From contig CM030931.1 of NCBI GenBank assembly GCA_018136815.1, forward strand, positions 10,427,072-10,491,071: a stretch of 64,000 bases of DNA. The letters run 5' to 3'. Below are positions 1-10,609 of the stretch, piece after piece. The notes beneath the pieces were generated by a model. The model was given only the letters and a program-made list of their open reading frames with translations, searched no databases and was not told the origin of the DNA. The DNA is from Isochrysis galbana (lineage: Eukaryota > Haptophyta > Isochrysidales > Isochrysidaceae). A program made the translations under genes and the position numbers. Every line of letters starts with the position of its first letter. Position 1 is the stretch's first letter.

Positions 1-132
1 CCTTCCCCCCTCCCCTCCCACCGCCCCCCGACGCCGGGAGCTGTCCCCCCCCCTGCGCCCTGCGCCTCCCCCCCCCGACGCCGACGCGCTCATGGGTAAG
101 CGCGGACCGCCATCGAAGCGCAAGGCGCCAAA

Positions 133-273
133 ATGGCCAAGCAATTCCTAGCTTCGCCGGCGTTGACCGCAGGGGTGGAGCGTGTGTTCTCGGCCGCAGG
201 GAAAATGCACGGTGATCTACAAAAATCTGCGAAGGATACTACTCTAGAGGCGTCTTTGTTTGCTAGTCCGAAC
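133..273 (+). pseudogene. hAT transposase C-terminal dimerisation remnant
   Basis: The reading frame from 133 encodes FLASPALTAGVERVFSAAGK and continues to LFASPNL. This matches the C-terminal dimerisation block of hAT transposases, which typically reads ERvFSaaG and ends in a short hydrophobic helix. Only this last block is present; no RNase-H-like catalytic core is visible upstream, where the sequence is C-rich. The frame is interrupted after codon 47 by a MITE that starts at 274. It is best read as a dead fragment of a mobile element, not a host gene. Confidence 0.6.
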
Positions 274-711
274 CTAAGTTGTTCCACAGGTACCGGTACC
301 GGTACCGGTGGACCGGTACCGGGTCCGCCGGACCCGGTGGTGCGTACAGTATGGTAGCCGGGAGAGGGCTGTGCGCTGTGCTCGAGTGGGAAGAGGAAAT
401 GGGGATTGAAGTTGAAGATCCCCCAACGGAGGAAGGGGGGGAGGGGGAGGAGGAGGAGGAGGAGGAGTTCTCATAGCTCATAGCGAGCGTGGCGGGAGCG
501 CGTGGACGGCGATCCCTCGGTGTGGGCGGTGGGCGTATTGCGTATATTGTGTAGCTGTTTGTATGTACACTTAGAGTATCTAATGGTATAATTAGAGTAT
601 TACTTACTACATAATAAGTACCACAGGTACGGTACCGTACCGGTACCGGTACCGGTACCGGTGGAAGCCTCTCAAGACCCGGTGGAACCGGTATACGGTG
701 GAACAACTTAG
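274..711. mobile_element. hAT-type MITE with KpnI-like subterminal repeats
   Basis: Perfect 14-bp terminal inverted repeats, ctaagttgttccac at 274-287 and its complement at 698-711, enclose 438 bp. The flanks are near-identical 8-mers (gtccgaac at 266-273, gtcagaac at 712-719), as expected for an 8-bp hAT target-site duplication. Just inside both ends are arrays of the palindrome ggtacc/accggt (about 287-330 and 625-665). No coding capacity is present, so it would be non-autonomous. Confidence 0.65.
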
Positions 712-719
712 GTCAGAAC

Positions 720-1865
720 ACCGAGTGATATCGACACGGCACACTGCGTGTGTGGTGTCTTGGCGTGTGGCTCTCGTGCATAGTGTAGTGTGTAGTGCTC
801 GTAAGAGGATGAATGCTATCTATGTACCATCTATAGTTACTATCTACATTTCGATAAGTTGGTGGTGCGCGCGGAGCGCGGCCGCTCTGAACGCTCCTAT
901 GCCTCCAGCGCCCAACCCGAGGTCAACTGCTGGTTGGTGCTCGGAGCACCTCCCACAAGTGCCCATTAATGGTACAATAACTGGCAATTTTGAGTTTCTC
1001 AGAGGGCCCAAACTCAGCACATTAACAAGTTTAGTTTTGGGCTGGGTGTTAACGAGTCAGATGTTGGCCATTACTGGGTATTAATGGTATTAACTTGTTA
1101 ACGGGCTTAACCCAGCCCTAGCCTTGCCTAATATTAGTATTAATAGTAATATCTAGATATCTGCTTTATGATAGATTTAAAATTTGATGTGTTCCAGTGT
1201 ATATGAGTGCATGCGTGTGTGTGGGCGAATAAACCCGATGCATTACGCTTCATCGATCGCTCGGCCACACCTTGCTCGCGAACATGGCAAAAGGTATATA
1301 GAAGATGGCACATCTTGTAGTAAATGCTTCTCAGTAAGAATTCTTAGTTCTTTGTAGTAGTAGTATATTTGTTTTGTAATGTTGTACGTTGTAATTTTGT
1401 TAGGGAAGGGAGGGGGGCAAAAGTCTCGCCCCTCGCCACAAGTGCCAACAACCGCGGCAAGGGACATGGGGCGCAAGCGGACAGCAACTGCAATGGCGGC
1501 GGCAGATGGCACACACGAGGTGGACCACATCGTGGCGAAGCGGATCAGTGCGCTTCGCCACCAGCGAGTGGCGCTTGCGGCCCACTAGTGGCTGGCTCAG
1601 CCCCGTGGCTCGCGTGGGGAGCACATTGAAGATTGTGCTCCCCTCCCCATCGCAAGCGCGCGGCGTCGACGGCGGGGACGACGGCGGTGTTGCGCGCAGC
1701 GAGCGCGGAGCGAGAGGCGCGGTCGGGGTTGGGGTTGGGCTGCAAGGACATGGAGGTGGCAGGGAGAGAGAGAGGGCAGAGCTCAGAGGAGGGGGGGGGG
1801 CAGACAAAGGGGCCCTGGCGGCAGGGCGACAGACGACGGGGCGATAGCCGAAGGACCCCTTTTAT
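720..1865. other. Intergenic region without a recognised gene
   Basis: No reading frame here looks like a known protein. An imperfect inverted repeat lies at 1039-1118: gggctgggt at 1039-1047 faces acccagccc at 1110-1118, with ttaac/gttaa motifs and attaatggta boxes (966, 1081) around it. This could be a small MITE. A short frame from 1467 (EVDHIVAKRI) vaguely recalls the start of a chromodomain but is broken by stops. Confidence 0.4.
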
Positions 1866-1879
1866 TTTTGATTTATGGT

Positions 1880-1982
1880 GTCCCCCCCCGGTACTGTTTT
1901 TCGGACTGTTTTTCACTGTTTTTGTACAAAGGCCAAAAACAGACTGTTTTTACTGTTTTTGGAGCCCCCTCCACTGTTTTTC
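1880..1982. repeat. Clustered CTGTTTTT boxes
   Basis: At least five actgttttt/ctgttttt boxes occur in about 100 bp. The same box recurs in reverse orientation (aaaaacag) at 59752-59850, with further aaaaac/actgttttt copies at 60094-60120. The clustering resembles subterminal transposase-binding arrays of DNA transposons, but no terminal inverted repeat was identified. Confidence 0.5.
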
Positions 1983-2023
1983 CCATCTAGGGAGAGGAGA
2001 GGCAAACAAGTTGTACCCCCCCA

Positions 2024-2224
2024 AAAAACCCTCTTTGACCGCCCTACATCGGCCCGGCAGTAAAGAGTAAAGAGTTCAGTACAAACGTAGAGTAGTGTTA
2101 ACACGTGAGCAAGGGCGGCGAGTAGCAGACGGAGCCGTTCATTTTTCACCCCAAAAACCCTCTTTGACCGCCCTACATCGGCCCGGCAGTAAAGAGTAAA
2201 GAGTTCAGTACAAACGTAGAGTAG
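2024..2224. repeat. 72-bp perfect direct repeat with element terminus
   Basis: A 72-bp unit at 2024-2095 recurs without change at 2153-2224, 129 bp apart. Each copy carries the block ctctttgaccgccctac. Close relatives of that block appear at 61089-61106 (ctgtttgaccgccctac) and inverted at 34219-34236 (tagggcggtcaaacaagg), suggesting a conserved end of a dispersed element. Confidence 0.6.
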
Positions 2225-2288
2225 AGGACTCAGATTTCATTCTAAGAGTAGAGCGAGTAGGAGTAGGAGAGTGCTCACCGATTTGGAG

Positions 2289-2524
2289 GGGAAACTTTTC
2301 GAGGAAGGGCCGGGGGGGAGGGGGGGGGGGGGGGGAGAAGGGGAAAGGGGGGGGGAGGGGGGGGAAGGGGGAGAGGGGGAAGAGGGGGGGGGGAAGGGGG
2401 GGAAGGGGGGGGGGGGAAGGGGGGGGGGGGGAAGGGGGGGGGGGGGAAGGGGGAGAGGGGGAAGGGGGGGGGGGGAAGGGGAAGGGGGGGGGGGAAGGGG
2501 GGGGGGGGAAGGCGAAGGGGGGGC
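2289..2524. repeat. G-rich polypurine tract upstream of NFS1
   Basis: About 235 bp consist almost only of G with scattered A (aagggggg-type units). The tract ends about 30 bp before the NFS1 start codon, so it occupies the promoter or 5' UTR. Such sequence can form G-quadruplex or triplex structures; whether it regulates the gene is unknown. Confidence 0.85.
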
Positions 2525-2555
2525 AGCAGCCGCGGCGCGGCGATCCAGACGCGCC

Positions 2556-4144
2556 ATGGCCTCCGCCCTGCTCGGACGCCGTGCCGCCGCGCGAGCGACG
2601 AGGCTGGTCGAGCGCGCGGGACGGATGTCGCAGTCGACAGCGGCTACGCCCTCTCAATTCTGCATCGCGGGCCAGAACAGGCCAGGCAAGGCCATCTACC
2701 TTGATTCCCAGGTGAGGTTTCCCGAGCAGCACGACGAGCGCAGAGTGCCGAACTGCCCCACACTCACCATCCAGAGCTGCGCGCCTCCCTTGCGTTCGTG
2801 CTCTAGGCTACAACTCCAATGGATCCACGCGTGCTCGATGCGATGCTACCCTACCTAACAGGCATGTACGGCAACGCACACTCAAAGACGCACGTCTACG
2901 GCTGGGAGTCGGAGAAAGCATCTGAGGTGGCCCGTGGCCAGGTGGCCTCACTCATAGGCGCTGACCCAAAAGAGATCATCTTCACTTCTGGAGCAACCGA
3001 GTCCAACAATATGTCTATTAAAGGAGTCGCCCATTTTTATGGGGAGAAGAAGCGCCATGTCATTACTACTGTGACAGAGCACAAGTGTGTATTGGATTCG
3101 TGCCGATCAATCCAGCAGGAAGGATTTGATGTCACATACCTTGGTGTCAACCAAGACGGCCTCGTTAATCTGGCCGAGCTGGAGGACGCAATTCGCCCCG
3201 ATACTGCGCTGGTCTCTGTCATGCACGTCAACAACGAGATCGGGGTGATCCAACCAGTGGAGGAGATTGGGAAGATCTGTCGGAAGCATAAAGTGTTCTT
3301 CCATTGCGATGCTGCGCAGGCCGTGGGAAAGATTCCTGTCGACGTAAATGCGATGAACTGTGACCTCATGTCAATTTCGGGTCATAAACTCTACGGGCCC
3401 AAGGGTATTGGAGCCCTTTACGTCCGCCGTCGGCCACGTGTGCGCATACAACCAATCCTCTCAGGCGGCGGACAGGAGCGCGGCATGCGGTCAGGAACGC
3501 TGCCTCATACCCTGGCAGTGGGATTCGGAGCTGCGTGTGAAATTGCATCGCGCGAGATGGAGCGCGACGCTGCTCACATCGAGCGCCTCTCACGCAAACT
3601 AGCAGACGGCATCACCTCGGCCATCCCCCACTGCGTTGTCAATGGTTCATTGGACTCAAGATACAAGGGCAACCTCAACATCTCTTTTGCATATGTCGAG
3701 GGCGAGTCTTTGCTGATGGCCCTGAAAGATATGGCCATTTCCTCTGGATCAGCTTGCACATCCGCGTCCCTCGAGCCCTCGTAAGCATAGGCCCGGCCAA
3801 GTGCTTTCGCGATGGGATGGAATACGCTCCATGGTACACCAATGGCTCTGGTATACAGTCTCAGCGCGTGGTTTCACACTCCATCTATTTGCATTTGTTT
3901 CCCCTAATGATGTTTGCGTCCCTCGGCTCTATTCAGGTATGTCTTGCGAGCCCTTGGTGTCGACGAGGAGATGGCCCACACGTCAATTCGTTTTGGCATC
4001 GGCCGCTTCACAACGGACGAAGAGATCGACTATGCTGTGACCAACTGCATCAAGCACGTCGAACGTCTCCGCGCCATGTCCCCACTCTGGGAAATGGTGC
4101 AGGCCGGCATTGATCTCAAGACGATCAAGTGGTCTCAGCATTAA
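2556..4144 (+). CDS. NFS1: Mitochondrial cysteine desulfurase NFS1
   Basis: PLP-dependent desulfurase that supplies persulfide sulfur from cysteine for Fe-S cluster assembly, normally in the mitochondrion with ISD11, acyl carrier protein and ISCU. Exons are 2556-2711, 2807-3780 and 3937-4144; both introns are GT-AG (phase 0 and phase 2). The product is 445 aa, as in animals. The ATG at 2556 has a good context (gcgccATGg) and opens an Arg-rich presequence, [20 protein letters not shown]. Conserved features are [17 protein letters not shown] at the second exon start, [19 protein letters not shown], the PLP lysine in [10 protein letters not shown], and the catalytic cysteine in [10 protein letters not shown]. 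The C-terminus, [21 protein letters not shown] less its last residue, is typical of eukaryotic NFS1. The gene appears intact. Confidence 0.97.
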
Positions 4145-6266
4145 GGGGCACCTTGGCCGGCACATAGACTGGAGACGCTCGGTCATTGCCGATCAACCCA
4201 CAACTCGGCGCCTCAGGTTGTAATGCTCGACAGAAGCTTTGCTTGGGGTTGTTGCCGAATGCACCCCACGAGGACGTGGCTCGTCAACTTGTTCGCGCGG
4301 CGCTCTTGACATGCCGCCCGTCACGTACATAATTCCATGAATTACGTCAGCGTGCATCCTGTGGGCCTCTGTTGTACGTCAGCGTGCATCCTGTGGGCCT
4401 CTGTTGGGCCTTGCATTTACGTTGTCACGAAGAATGTGCGATGGCGAGCTCGAGGATCTGGTTCTAAACCTCAAGGTTTTCTGGGCTCGAGATGGTGTCG
4501 CCGTTGTGGCACCCTCACTCTGCATTGTTGAAAGCGTCTCTCTCCTCAGCCACTTGTCCATCAACCGAATCGACGTACCGATGAGCGTGTTTCCGTCTTC
4601 GTTTGAGGCGCGGTTTCGTTTGTACGCTTGAGACAAAGGATAGGTTGTACTAGCTATGCCTTGATCTCGATTTCCTGCGCGTAGCTTGCATGTGGCGTCC
4701 CCGCACTCCATTCCTTGCAACCGCTATCTCCCTGAGTTCCTCGTAGTAGGGGTGTGTGCAGATCTCCATAGAAATGAGCCCCCCCCACTCCTTGAGATTT
4801 GTGACGCGGTAGATGGCGAGCTCGGCGCCACAAGCGCCGACTCCTTGAGATCGCCAGCACGTAGTGTTGCACGTTTCACGCTCTAGCTAGGCTATGTACT
4901 TGCCACGGCATCATTTGTTGGTCATCCTCCTCCTAAAAATTCAATTAGTTCATATTCTCGCCGCGCACGCGGCTTTGGGCCATGGCGTGCGCATGAGAAG
5001 CGAGGAGAGAGAGGATGAGAGGATCGAAGGTGCGGGTGTGTGGTGTGTCGCATCCAGAGTATTTCAGCTACTCTATGCGGATTAATGCGGATGCGGTGCT
5101 TCTATCAATGTGAGGTGGGTGTAAAGAAAATCGAGTGAGGTTTGTTTTCGCCAATGAGTTGTCTCGAAGCTCCGCCGCATTGCACGTCGAATTTACGTTC
5201 GTTTCTCTCGTTTCATTGGTTTGTGCGATATTGCGTTAGTTAGTTTTCGGAGTTTTCTTGTTGGTGAGTGAGTGATGTGGGGTGTTGTCTCGTCTTTCCT
5301 CGTCGCGATGTAGATGTAGCGCGCCCTTTCCCCCCCTCTTTCAAGACTTCTCCACACTCCATGCCCTAACCCCCGCTGACCGCTGAGACTTGCCACGATC
5401 AAGATCAAGCGCGAGCTTGATTCGACAATGCGAGTGCGAGAAGTAGCATCACGCGTCGAGGCGCACGGGCAGCTGCGCTGAGGGTTGTCGTGTTAGTACC
5501 GGGCTAGTGAGAGTAGTGGTTCTAATGCTCAGTTATATTATCATCGCCTCAATGAGCTTTTGGGGAGTTCTAACGAGAGCCGGGGGCATGCGGGGGGGGG
5601 GAGGTATAATCAGGTAAGTGCTTAGTGCTTTGTTTGTACCTTGGGATTTGGTGATGTGCGTCGTGGCTTGGAGTGTTGGTACAAGGCTAGTGAGAGTAGC
5701 GGTACGAATGCTCAATATTATTATTATTACTACTAGAAGTACTACTACTAGTAGTACTATTATAATAGTCGTGTCAGCAAACGTCGTAGTGGATGCTGTC
5801 CGACATTTTGCAACACACTTGCCATCGTCATCAGAAACGTTACGTGCGAAAACGCTATGCCAGCAATGCGGGAAGTAAAAAGAGGTTGGAATACATCCAT
5901 TGGACGGAATGCATCCATTGGACATTGGACTTGGACGTATCCATAATCATAATAATGAGCTATTGATATCAATATGAAGCTAAGAATAAGTTCGAAGTTG
6001 GTGTCCGCTTATTTATGAACTGATACCCCAACTCGCTGGGGGTCATCACTCTGGGGTGTGTTGTTTGCAATCCTCATGTGTGCTTTTTGTCCCTATGTCT
6101 AGCGAGGTTTGGAAAATCAAGAAGTTGATTATTATATTAGTAGTATATGGAATCCATCGTAGATTCCAGCAAGTGATAAACTCCACCTTACTTGGGGCTA
6201 GCCGACTGGGGTGGCGAATGCTGAAGAAGTTTGGTTGCCATTCAACGACACAGTATCGTGCCCGTT
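4145..6266. other. Intergenic, NFS1 to threonine deaminase
   Basis: No convincing gene in 2.1 kb between convergent genes. Visible structure: a perfect 32-bp tandem duplication at 4343-4374 and 4375-4406; a diverged direct repeat of about 50 bp at 5488-5540 and 5672-5722 (both contain ggctagtgagagtag); and an AT-rich trinucleotide stretch at 5705-5770 (attattatt, tactactag). A frame at 4438-4631 starts with ATG and codes for 64 aa, but resembles nothing known and may be untranslated region. Confidence 0.5.
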
Positions 6267-8437
6267 TCACTGACCGGCAAGGAATCGTTTATATGCAAGG
6301 TTGTCGCATTCATGGAAATGTGGGTATTGCAGTTCCATGAGGAAGGTATTGAAGCTAGCAAGATCCGCCTCGGGAACCTGTTGTGAGGCAAAGTCAAGGG
6401 TGACAAAATTTGTCGACAGAAACAAACAAGCTCCGAATGGCATGTGAGTGCTTTCCCCAGGAAGACGACTGTCATCACCTCATAATTGGTGCACAGTGCT
6501 TACAAAAACTGCACTAGGGACAGCTGTCCTACCTGCATGCCCGCGAGTACGCGCCCTACATCGCCACCATGATTGCGATAATGGAACAAGGACACATTCC
6601 ATGGCGCAGTCGTGGAGCCCGCCCCGCCATTGAGCGAGTCCAAGAAATTGACCAACGCGCCAGGGCGTTCTGGGAACTCGAAACGATATACGCGCTCGTT
6701 GTCCACACGAGAACGGCCGCCGGCTAAATGGCGCGCATGATCCTTAGCCAGCTCGTTGTTCGTAAGGTCGAGAGCCTCGCAGCCATCTTCCTTCAACGCT
6801 CTGAGGACTGCTTCCACGTCGTCTTTTCCGCGTGCCTATTGGGTGGAGTGCGAATAGATTAAGCGCCGCTGAACACGGCGCGCGGTGCAGGCAAGGTTTG
6901 GGGAGGGAGCTTGCATTAACTCTTCGAATCACCTGGAAGGAAAGGTAAATGTGAGCCTGTTCGGACCCATTGCCAGAGTGCCGGTAGGAGAATTCGGTTA
7001 CGTTCCGCGGTTCAAGCTTCCCTATCAGCCTTCGGAAGGCGCCTGGCCTTTCCGGAATAACCACTGAAAGGAGTGTCTCGGAAGAGTCCGCTCGTTCGGA
7101 AACGAAACGAAGTGAGTCGAAATTCATGTTGGCGCCTGAACAAATGGCAACATACGTCTCGTCGCGGCTACCACTCAGTTCTGCCCATTTTTTCAGCCCG
7201 GCAATGCCAAGAGCACCCGCCGGTTCGAGGATCGAACGAGTGTCCATGAAGCAGTCTTTAATGGCGGAGCAAATTTCGTCTGTGGAGACAGTGACCATTT
7301 CATCGACGAGCTCGTTGCAGATGCGAAAGGTTTCTGATCCGACTTTGCGCACTGCCGCACCGTCCGCAAATAGTCCTACATGATCCAATTCCTGTAGCTT
7401 GCCCTTGCGGAGCGAAGCTGTCATGCCTGCTGCATCGGCCGCTTCGACGCCAATGACAAGAACGCCTGGCCGTACCCGTTTGACATAGGCAGCGATCCCG
7501 GCCAGCATCCCGCCGCCGCCGCAGCAAACGAAGATAGCGTGAAGTGGCTTGCCCGTTGTTTGCTTCAATATCTCCATGCCAATGGTGCCCTGGCCCGCAA
7601 TCACAAGAGGGTCATCGAATGGATGAATCAGAGTCCTGCCCTCGACCTCCACAAGCCGCATTGCTTCGGCTGCCGCCTCATCATATGTGGATCCATGTAG
7701 GACGACCTTTCCGCCCAGCTTACGCACAGCGTCCACTTTGATGGAAGGTGTGCCTGTGGGCATGATGATGACTGCATCGATGCCTAGCTGAATAGCAGAG
7801 AATGCAACACCTTGCGCATGATTCCCTGCAGAGCAGGCAACAATCCCAGCCGCACGCTGATCATGAGAGAGCTGTGCAATCATGTTGTAGGCGCCGCGGA
7901 TCTTGAAGGAGTTGACCTTAGGCAGAAGGAAGGGAAGAGTGCGAGGTGGCAAGCATATCTTAAATTGACCCTTGTGATGGGCCCGTGGTCAGTGCCGTGC
8001 CCAGAGCTGCCGCGAGCTGCTTATGTAACTCGTGAGGTGTGGCCAGACTGTCAACTGGCCATTTAAAGACCGTCTACTGTGGTGCGAGCGCAACTCACTG
8101 GTTGGAGGTCCTCCCGCTTGAGTAGCACTTTGCACCCTGTCTTGGAGGAGAGGGACTTCGCGTATTGGAGAGGCGTCTCGTGCGCGGCCTCGTAGACACG
8201 TGCGTTGAGAATCTTGCCCAGGTAGTTGTTGTGCCCAAGCCCGCGCGTATTGTTGCCCCAGCTCTGATTGGAGTCGGCCTCCAACGCCCATGATGAGCTC
8301 GTGCTTCGCTTTGTCGAGCTGGTCCCATGGCGAGCTGCACCGGCAGCGCTGCGACAGAGCCCGCGGCGCGCCACGAGGACTAGCGTGGGCAGTGGCGGGA
8401 CGCCACGTCTGAGTGTGGCCGCCGAGCAGAGCCGCAT
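6267..8437 (-). CDS. ilvA: Biosynthetic threonine deaminase (threonine dehydratase)
   Basis: Converts threonine to 2-oxobutanoate, the first step of isoleucine synthesis. Minus-strand exons are 8437-8099, 7916-6933, 6835-6533 and 6377-6267; all three introns (182, 97 and 155 bp) are GT-AG and phase 0. The product is 578 aa. An Arg/Ala-rich leader of about 50 residues suggests plastid or mitochondrial import. The PLP lysine lies in SFKIRGAYN, the substrate loop in SAGNHAQGVA, and the phosphate cradle in CCGGGGMLAG. Two C-terminal ACT-like regulatory domains follow, each with a PERPGA motif (VVIPERPGAFRRL and FEFPERPGALVNFL), so isoleucine feedback control is expected as in E. coli IlvA. The short last exon (36 aa, starting VPEADLASF, ending YKRFLAGQ) is needed to complete the second domain. 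Confidence 0.95.
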
Positions 8438-8851
8438 CAGAGTGCGCGGGTGAGCTGGAACGGCGCCAGTCCGGCGAGCGGCGTCGGGGCCTCGTTCCGC
8501 TTCCCTAACCTCAACACCCCAATAGAGTAGAAGAGGTGGAGAGAGGGGAGCCGTTAGAAATTGTAGTCTTGTAAAAGATCTTGTTGGCTAGCATCCCTAT
8601 CCACATACACCGGACGAGCCATGCACCAACCGCGCATAGCCCCAACGCGGGGGAGGGGCTCCGTTGCCGATGAGGCACGGTCCTTCAGCACTAGGATGAA
8701 ACGATTAAGCCAGGACAACAAGAAAGCTCTGACACTCCCGCGATGGCGAATCCCTCTTTCCCATCCGACGTATCCCCGACATCGACATCATTCCCAAATC
8801 CCGATGAAAGATGAAAGATATACAAGTACAAGCATACGCCAAGGCTGAATC
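8438..8851. other. Upstream region of threonine deaminase
   Basis: About 410 bp between the deaminase start and a retroelement 5' end at 8852. I see no gene, RNA or clear regulatory motif. It presumably contains the deaminase promoter. Confidence 0.4.
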
Positions 8852-9115
8852 AACTAGGTTTATACTTAGTTCAGCATGGGGGGGGCGCCTCGCGTCCCCC
8901 CTCTAAGGCACCAATTCCCCTCCGGGGGGCCTGTCGGTCAACCCCATGCTCTGCCTTTTGGCATGAGCAGGGCAATCAACACAACCAACCAGACCCCCAG
9001 TGGGCGCGGGTCGCGAACCGCACTCCCAGGCCCACTTGGGCCTGCTCTCGTACTGACTCCCCCCCCCATCCCTGGTCGCCAGACAGACAGGGTGACGGAT
9101 TGGGATGGCCCATAG
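8852..9115 (+). mobile_element. LINE 5' end, class C (hairpin plus ORF start)
   Basis: Opens with the hairpin aactagg-tttata-cttagtt (8852-8871), 4 nt before an ATG at 8876. The following frame carries MSRAINT, TPSGRGSR and ALPGPLGPALVLT. The same order of motifs is found on the minus strand at 37880-38130 and, degenerate, at 54239-54480. In the last copy it runs into LINE C-terminal coding sequence, which identifies this type as a LINE 5' end. The copy is truncated at about 9115. Confidence 0.6.
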
Positions 9116-9219
9116 GGCCTGAGGGCAATATGAGGAGGGTGGCAAGCCGGCGGCAGGCGGCAGGCGCGGGCCGGAGGAGATGATTTTGGAGACGCTGACG
9201 GGCTGAAGCCCGTCAGCAG
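9094..9219 (-). repeat. Repeat shared with 40787-40910
   Basis: The segment containing gattgggatggcccatagg, ggccggcggcaggcg and gctgacgggctgaagcccgt recurs at 40787-40910 with few changes. At the second site it lies in a minus-strand frame starting MSLSPPSSPSPKPTCPPS, so it is probably part of a Pro/Ser-rich retroelement ORF. The end includes a hairpin (gacgggct/agcccgtc). Confidence 0.6.
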
Positions 9220-9896
9220 AAAAAAAAACGTTTTAAAGTTCTCGCCTCACTCGTGGCACTGGAACGTTCCCTCGTAGCCACGCCCTTTTCCCTTTCCCAC
9301 CCTCATTTCCCGCCTTGCGGCAACTCCCCTCGTGCTCTACTTAGGGGCTCGGGTCTTTTGGGGGGTCCGAGCGGAGCGGGGTGCACCTGTCCTCAGCGGC
9401 GTGTTCTCGCCCTCCTCCTGTGCTGCTGAGTAACCTGTTTATCATATGTTATATGTTTTCGTTTCAGGGTTCCGGTTTTCCTGCGTGCTGCAATGTTAGT
9501 CGTGAGTGAATTATACTGAACAGTCGCATTTCCAGGTGATCTATTAATCCAGGGCGACACGTCGTGTTATGCGAGTTTCTCGGCAAGACCAAGTGCTTTC
9601 ACTACTAGGCTAGTGTTTTCGCTAAGTTGTAGCCTGCCTTTTTCGTCTTCGATAAATACGGGGGCGCTGAGTTCTAGTGGTTTCTTGAGTTTGGGTTTCC
9701 TCCCCTGCGCGGCTTTTTTTGTGCGCATGGAGTGGTGTGTTTTTGGCGGGGCAAGGCCCCTAACCAAGGTGACAAACCTCGTTAGCGTAGATTCTAAGAT
9801 CGGTATATAGTGGTACTCATGTGACTCGAATTCGACTCTGTAGAAATCTCTTAGTATGTATTTCCACGCTATCACGTACAGCGCCGTAAGTATTCC
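9220..9896 (-). mobile_element. 5'-truncated LINE (C-terminus and 3' UTR)
   Basis: The minus-strand frame 9911-9567 encodes a LINE C-terminus: AWKYILRDFYRVEFE, PILESTLTRFVTLVRGL, then a stop at 9567. About 340 bp of 3' UTR follows. It ends in sense-strand oligo(T) (nine bases, 9220-9228). The 3' UTR is shared with 28740-28880 and 37050-37200 (box ctaagtagagcacgagg, in sense). The 5' break at about 9896 abuts hAT transposase sequence. Confidence 0.8.
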
Positions 9897-9899
9897 GAC

Positions 9900-10220
9900 T
9901 TGTGGGCACACATGATTCAGAAGTTCTGTACAAACTTCCCTGAGATGTTGCGCTTGGCTGCGATTGCAATGGTCATGCCCGTCGACACGTCAGAATGCGA
10001 GCGGGTGTTCTCGTTGATGAACAACATTAAGACGTCGGAGCGCTCGCGGCTCAATGACGAGAACGTGCGCAATCTCATGCTTTGGTACGTCGCAGCCAAG
10101 GACATCCCTCCAGAAAACATCCCATGTATGGCCATACTTCAAAACTTTCGTGAGCTGGCTGGGCCTCGTGGTCGCCATTGTCACAAAGAGGCCGTACCCG
10201 TGAGCGTGAATAATATGTAG
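9900..10220 (+). pseudogene. hAT transposase C-terminal fragment
   Basis: The frame to the stop at 10218-10220 encodes FPEMLRLAAIAMVMPVDTSE followed directly by CERVFSLMNNIKTSERSRLN and NLMLWYV. This is the hAT C-terminal dimerisation domain of the group with SxCERxFSxMNxIKT. The catalytic core is absent because the upstream side is occupied by a LINE. Downstream (10444-10590) lies a cluster of gaacac/gtgttc boxes that may be the transposon's own subterminal repeats. Confidence 0.75.
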
Positions 10221-10443
10221 ACGATGTAGTTGTTCCTGTTGCCATTATGGTTGATGGTTGATCGTTGTACTTAATATGTTATATGTTACACTGTTATAAT
10301 AATATTAATCATGTCCACTCACAGTCACATCTCACATACATGATCACCACGTGTCGTGCCACCACACCACACACACACACCACACACACGCTGCAGGCTG
10401 CAACGCGCCTAGAGTTGTACACTGTACACTACACGCACTGCTG

Positions 10444-10595
10444 TGTGTGAACACTTCGAGCCAATGGGGGTGTTCAAATGGTGTTCCTGTGGTATTCACA
10501 TTGTGGCGTTGAACACTTGGCAAACTAGGTGTTCACATAGTTGGAACACTTGGCAAACTAGGTGTTCAAAAGATAGTGTGAACACCAGTTGAACG
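10444..10595. repeat. GAACAC/GTGTTC box cluster
   Basis: At least eight gaacac or gtgttc boxes lie in 150 bp. Two near-identical 24-bp copies of an imperfect palindrome starting gaacacttggcaaac and ending aggtgttc occupy about 10513-10537 and 10542-10566. The position 220 bp after the hAT coding end suggests a transposon terminus. Confidence 0.55.
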
Positions 10596-10609
10596 TTAAT
10601 TTTCAACCC

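Noticed and set aside
1467-1588. Chromodomain-like start EVDHIVAKRI
   Set aside because: The rest of the domain would need two frame changes and a stop read-through; similarity is too weak.
2205-2732. Pro-rich minus-strand frames opposite NFS1 exon 1
   Set aside because: They arise from the G-rich tract and the antisense of a well-supported exon.
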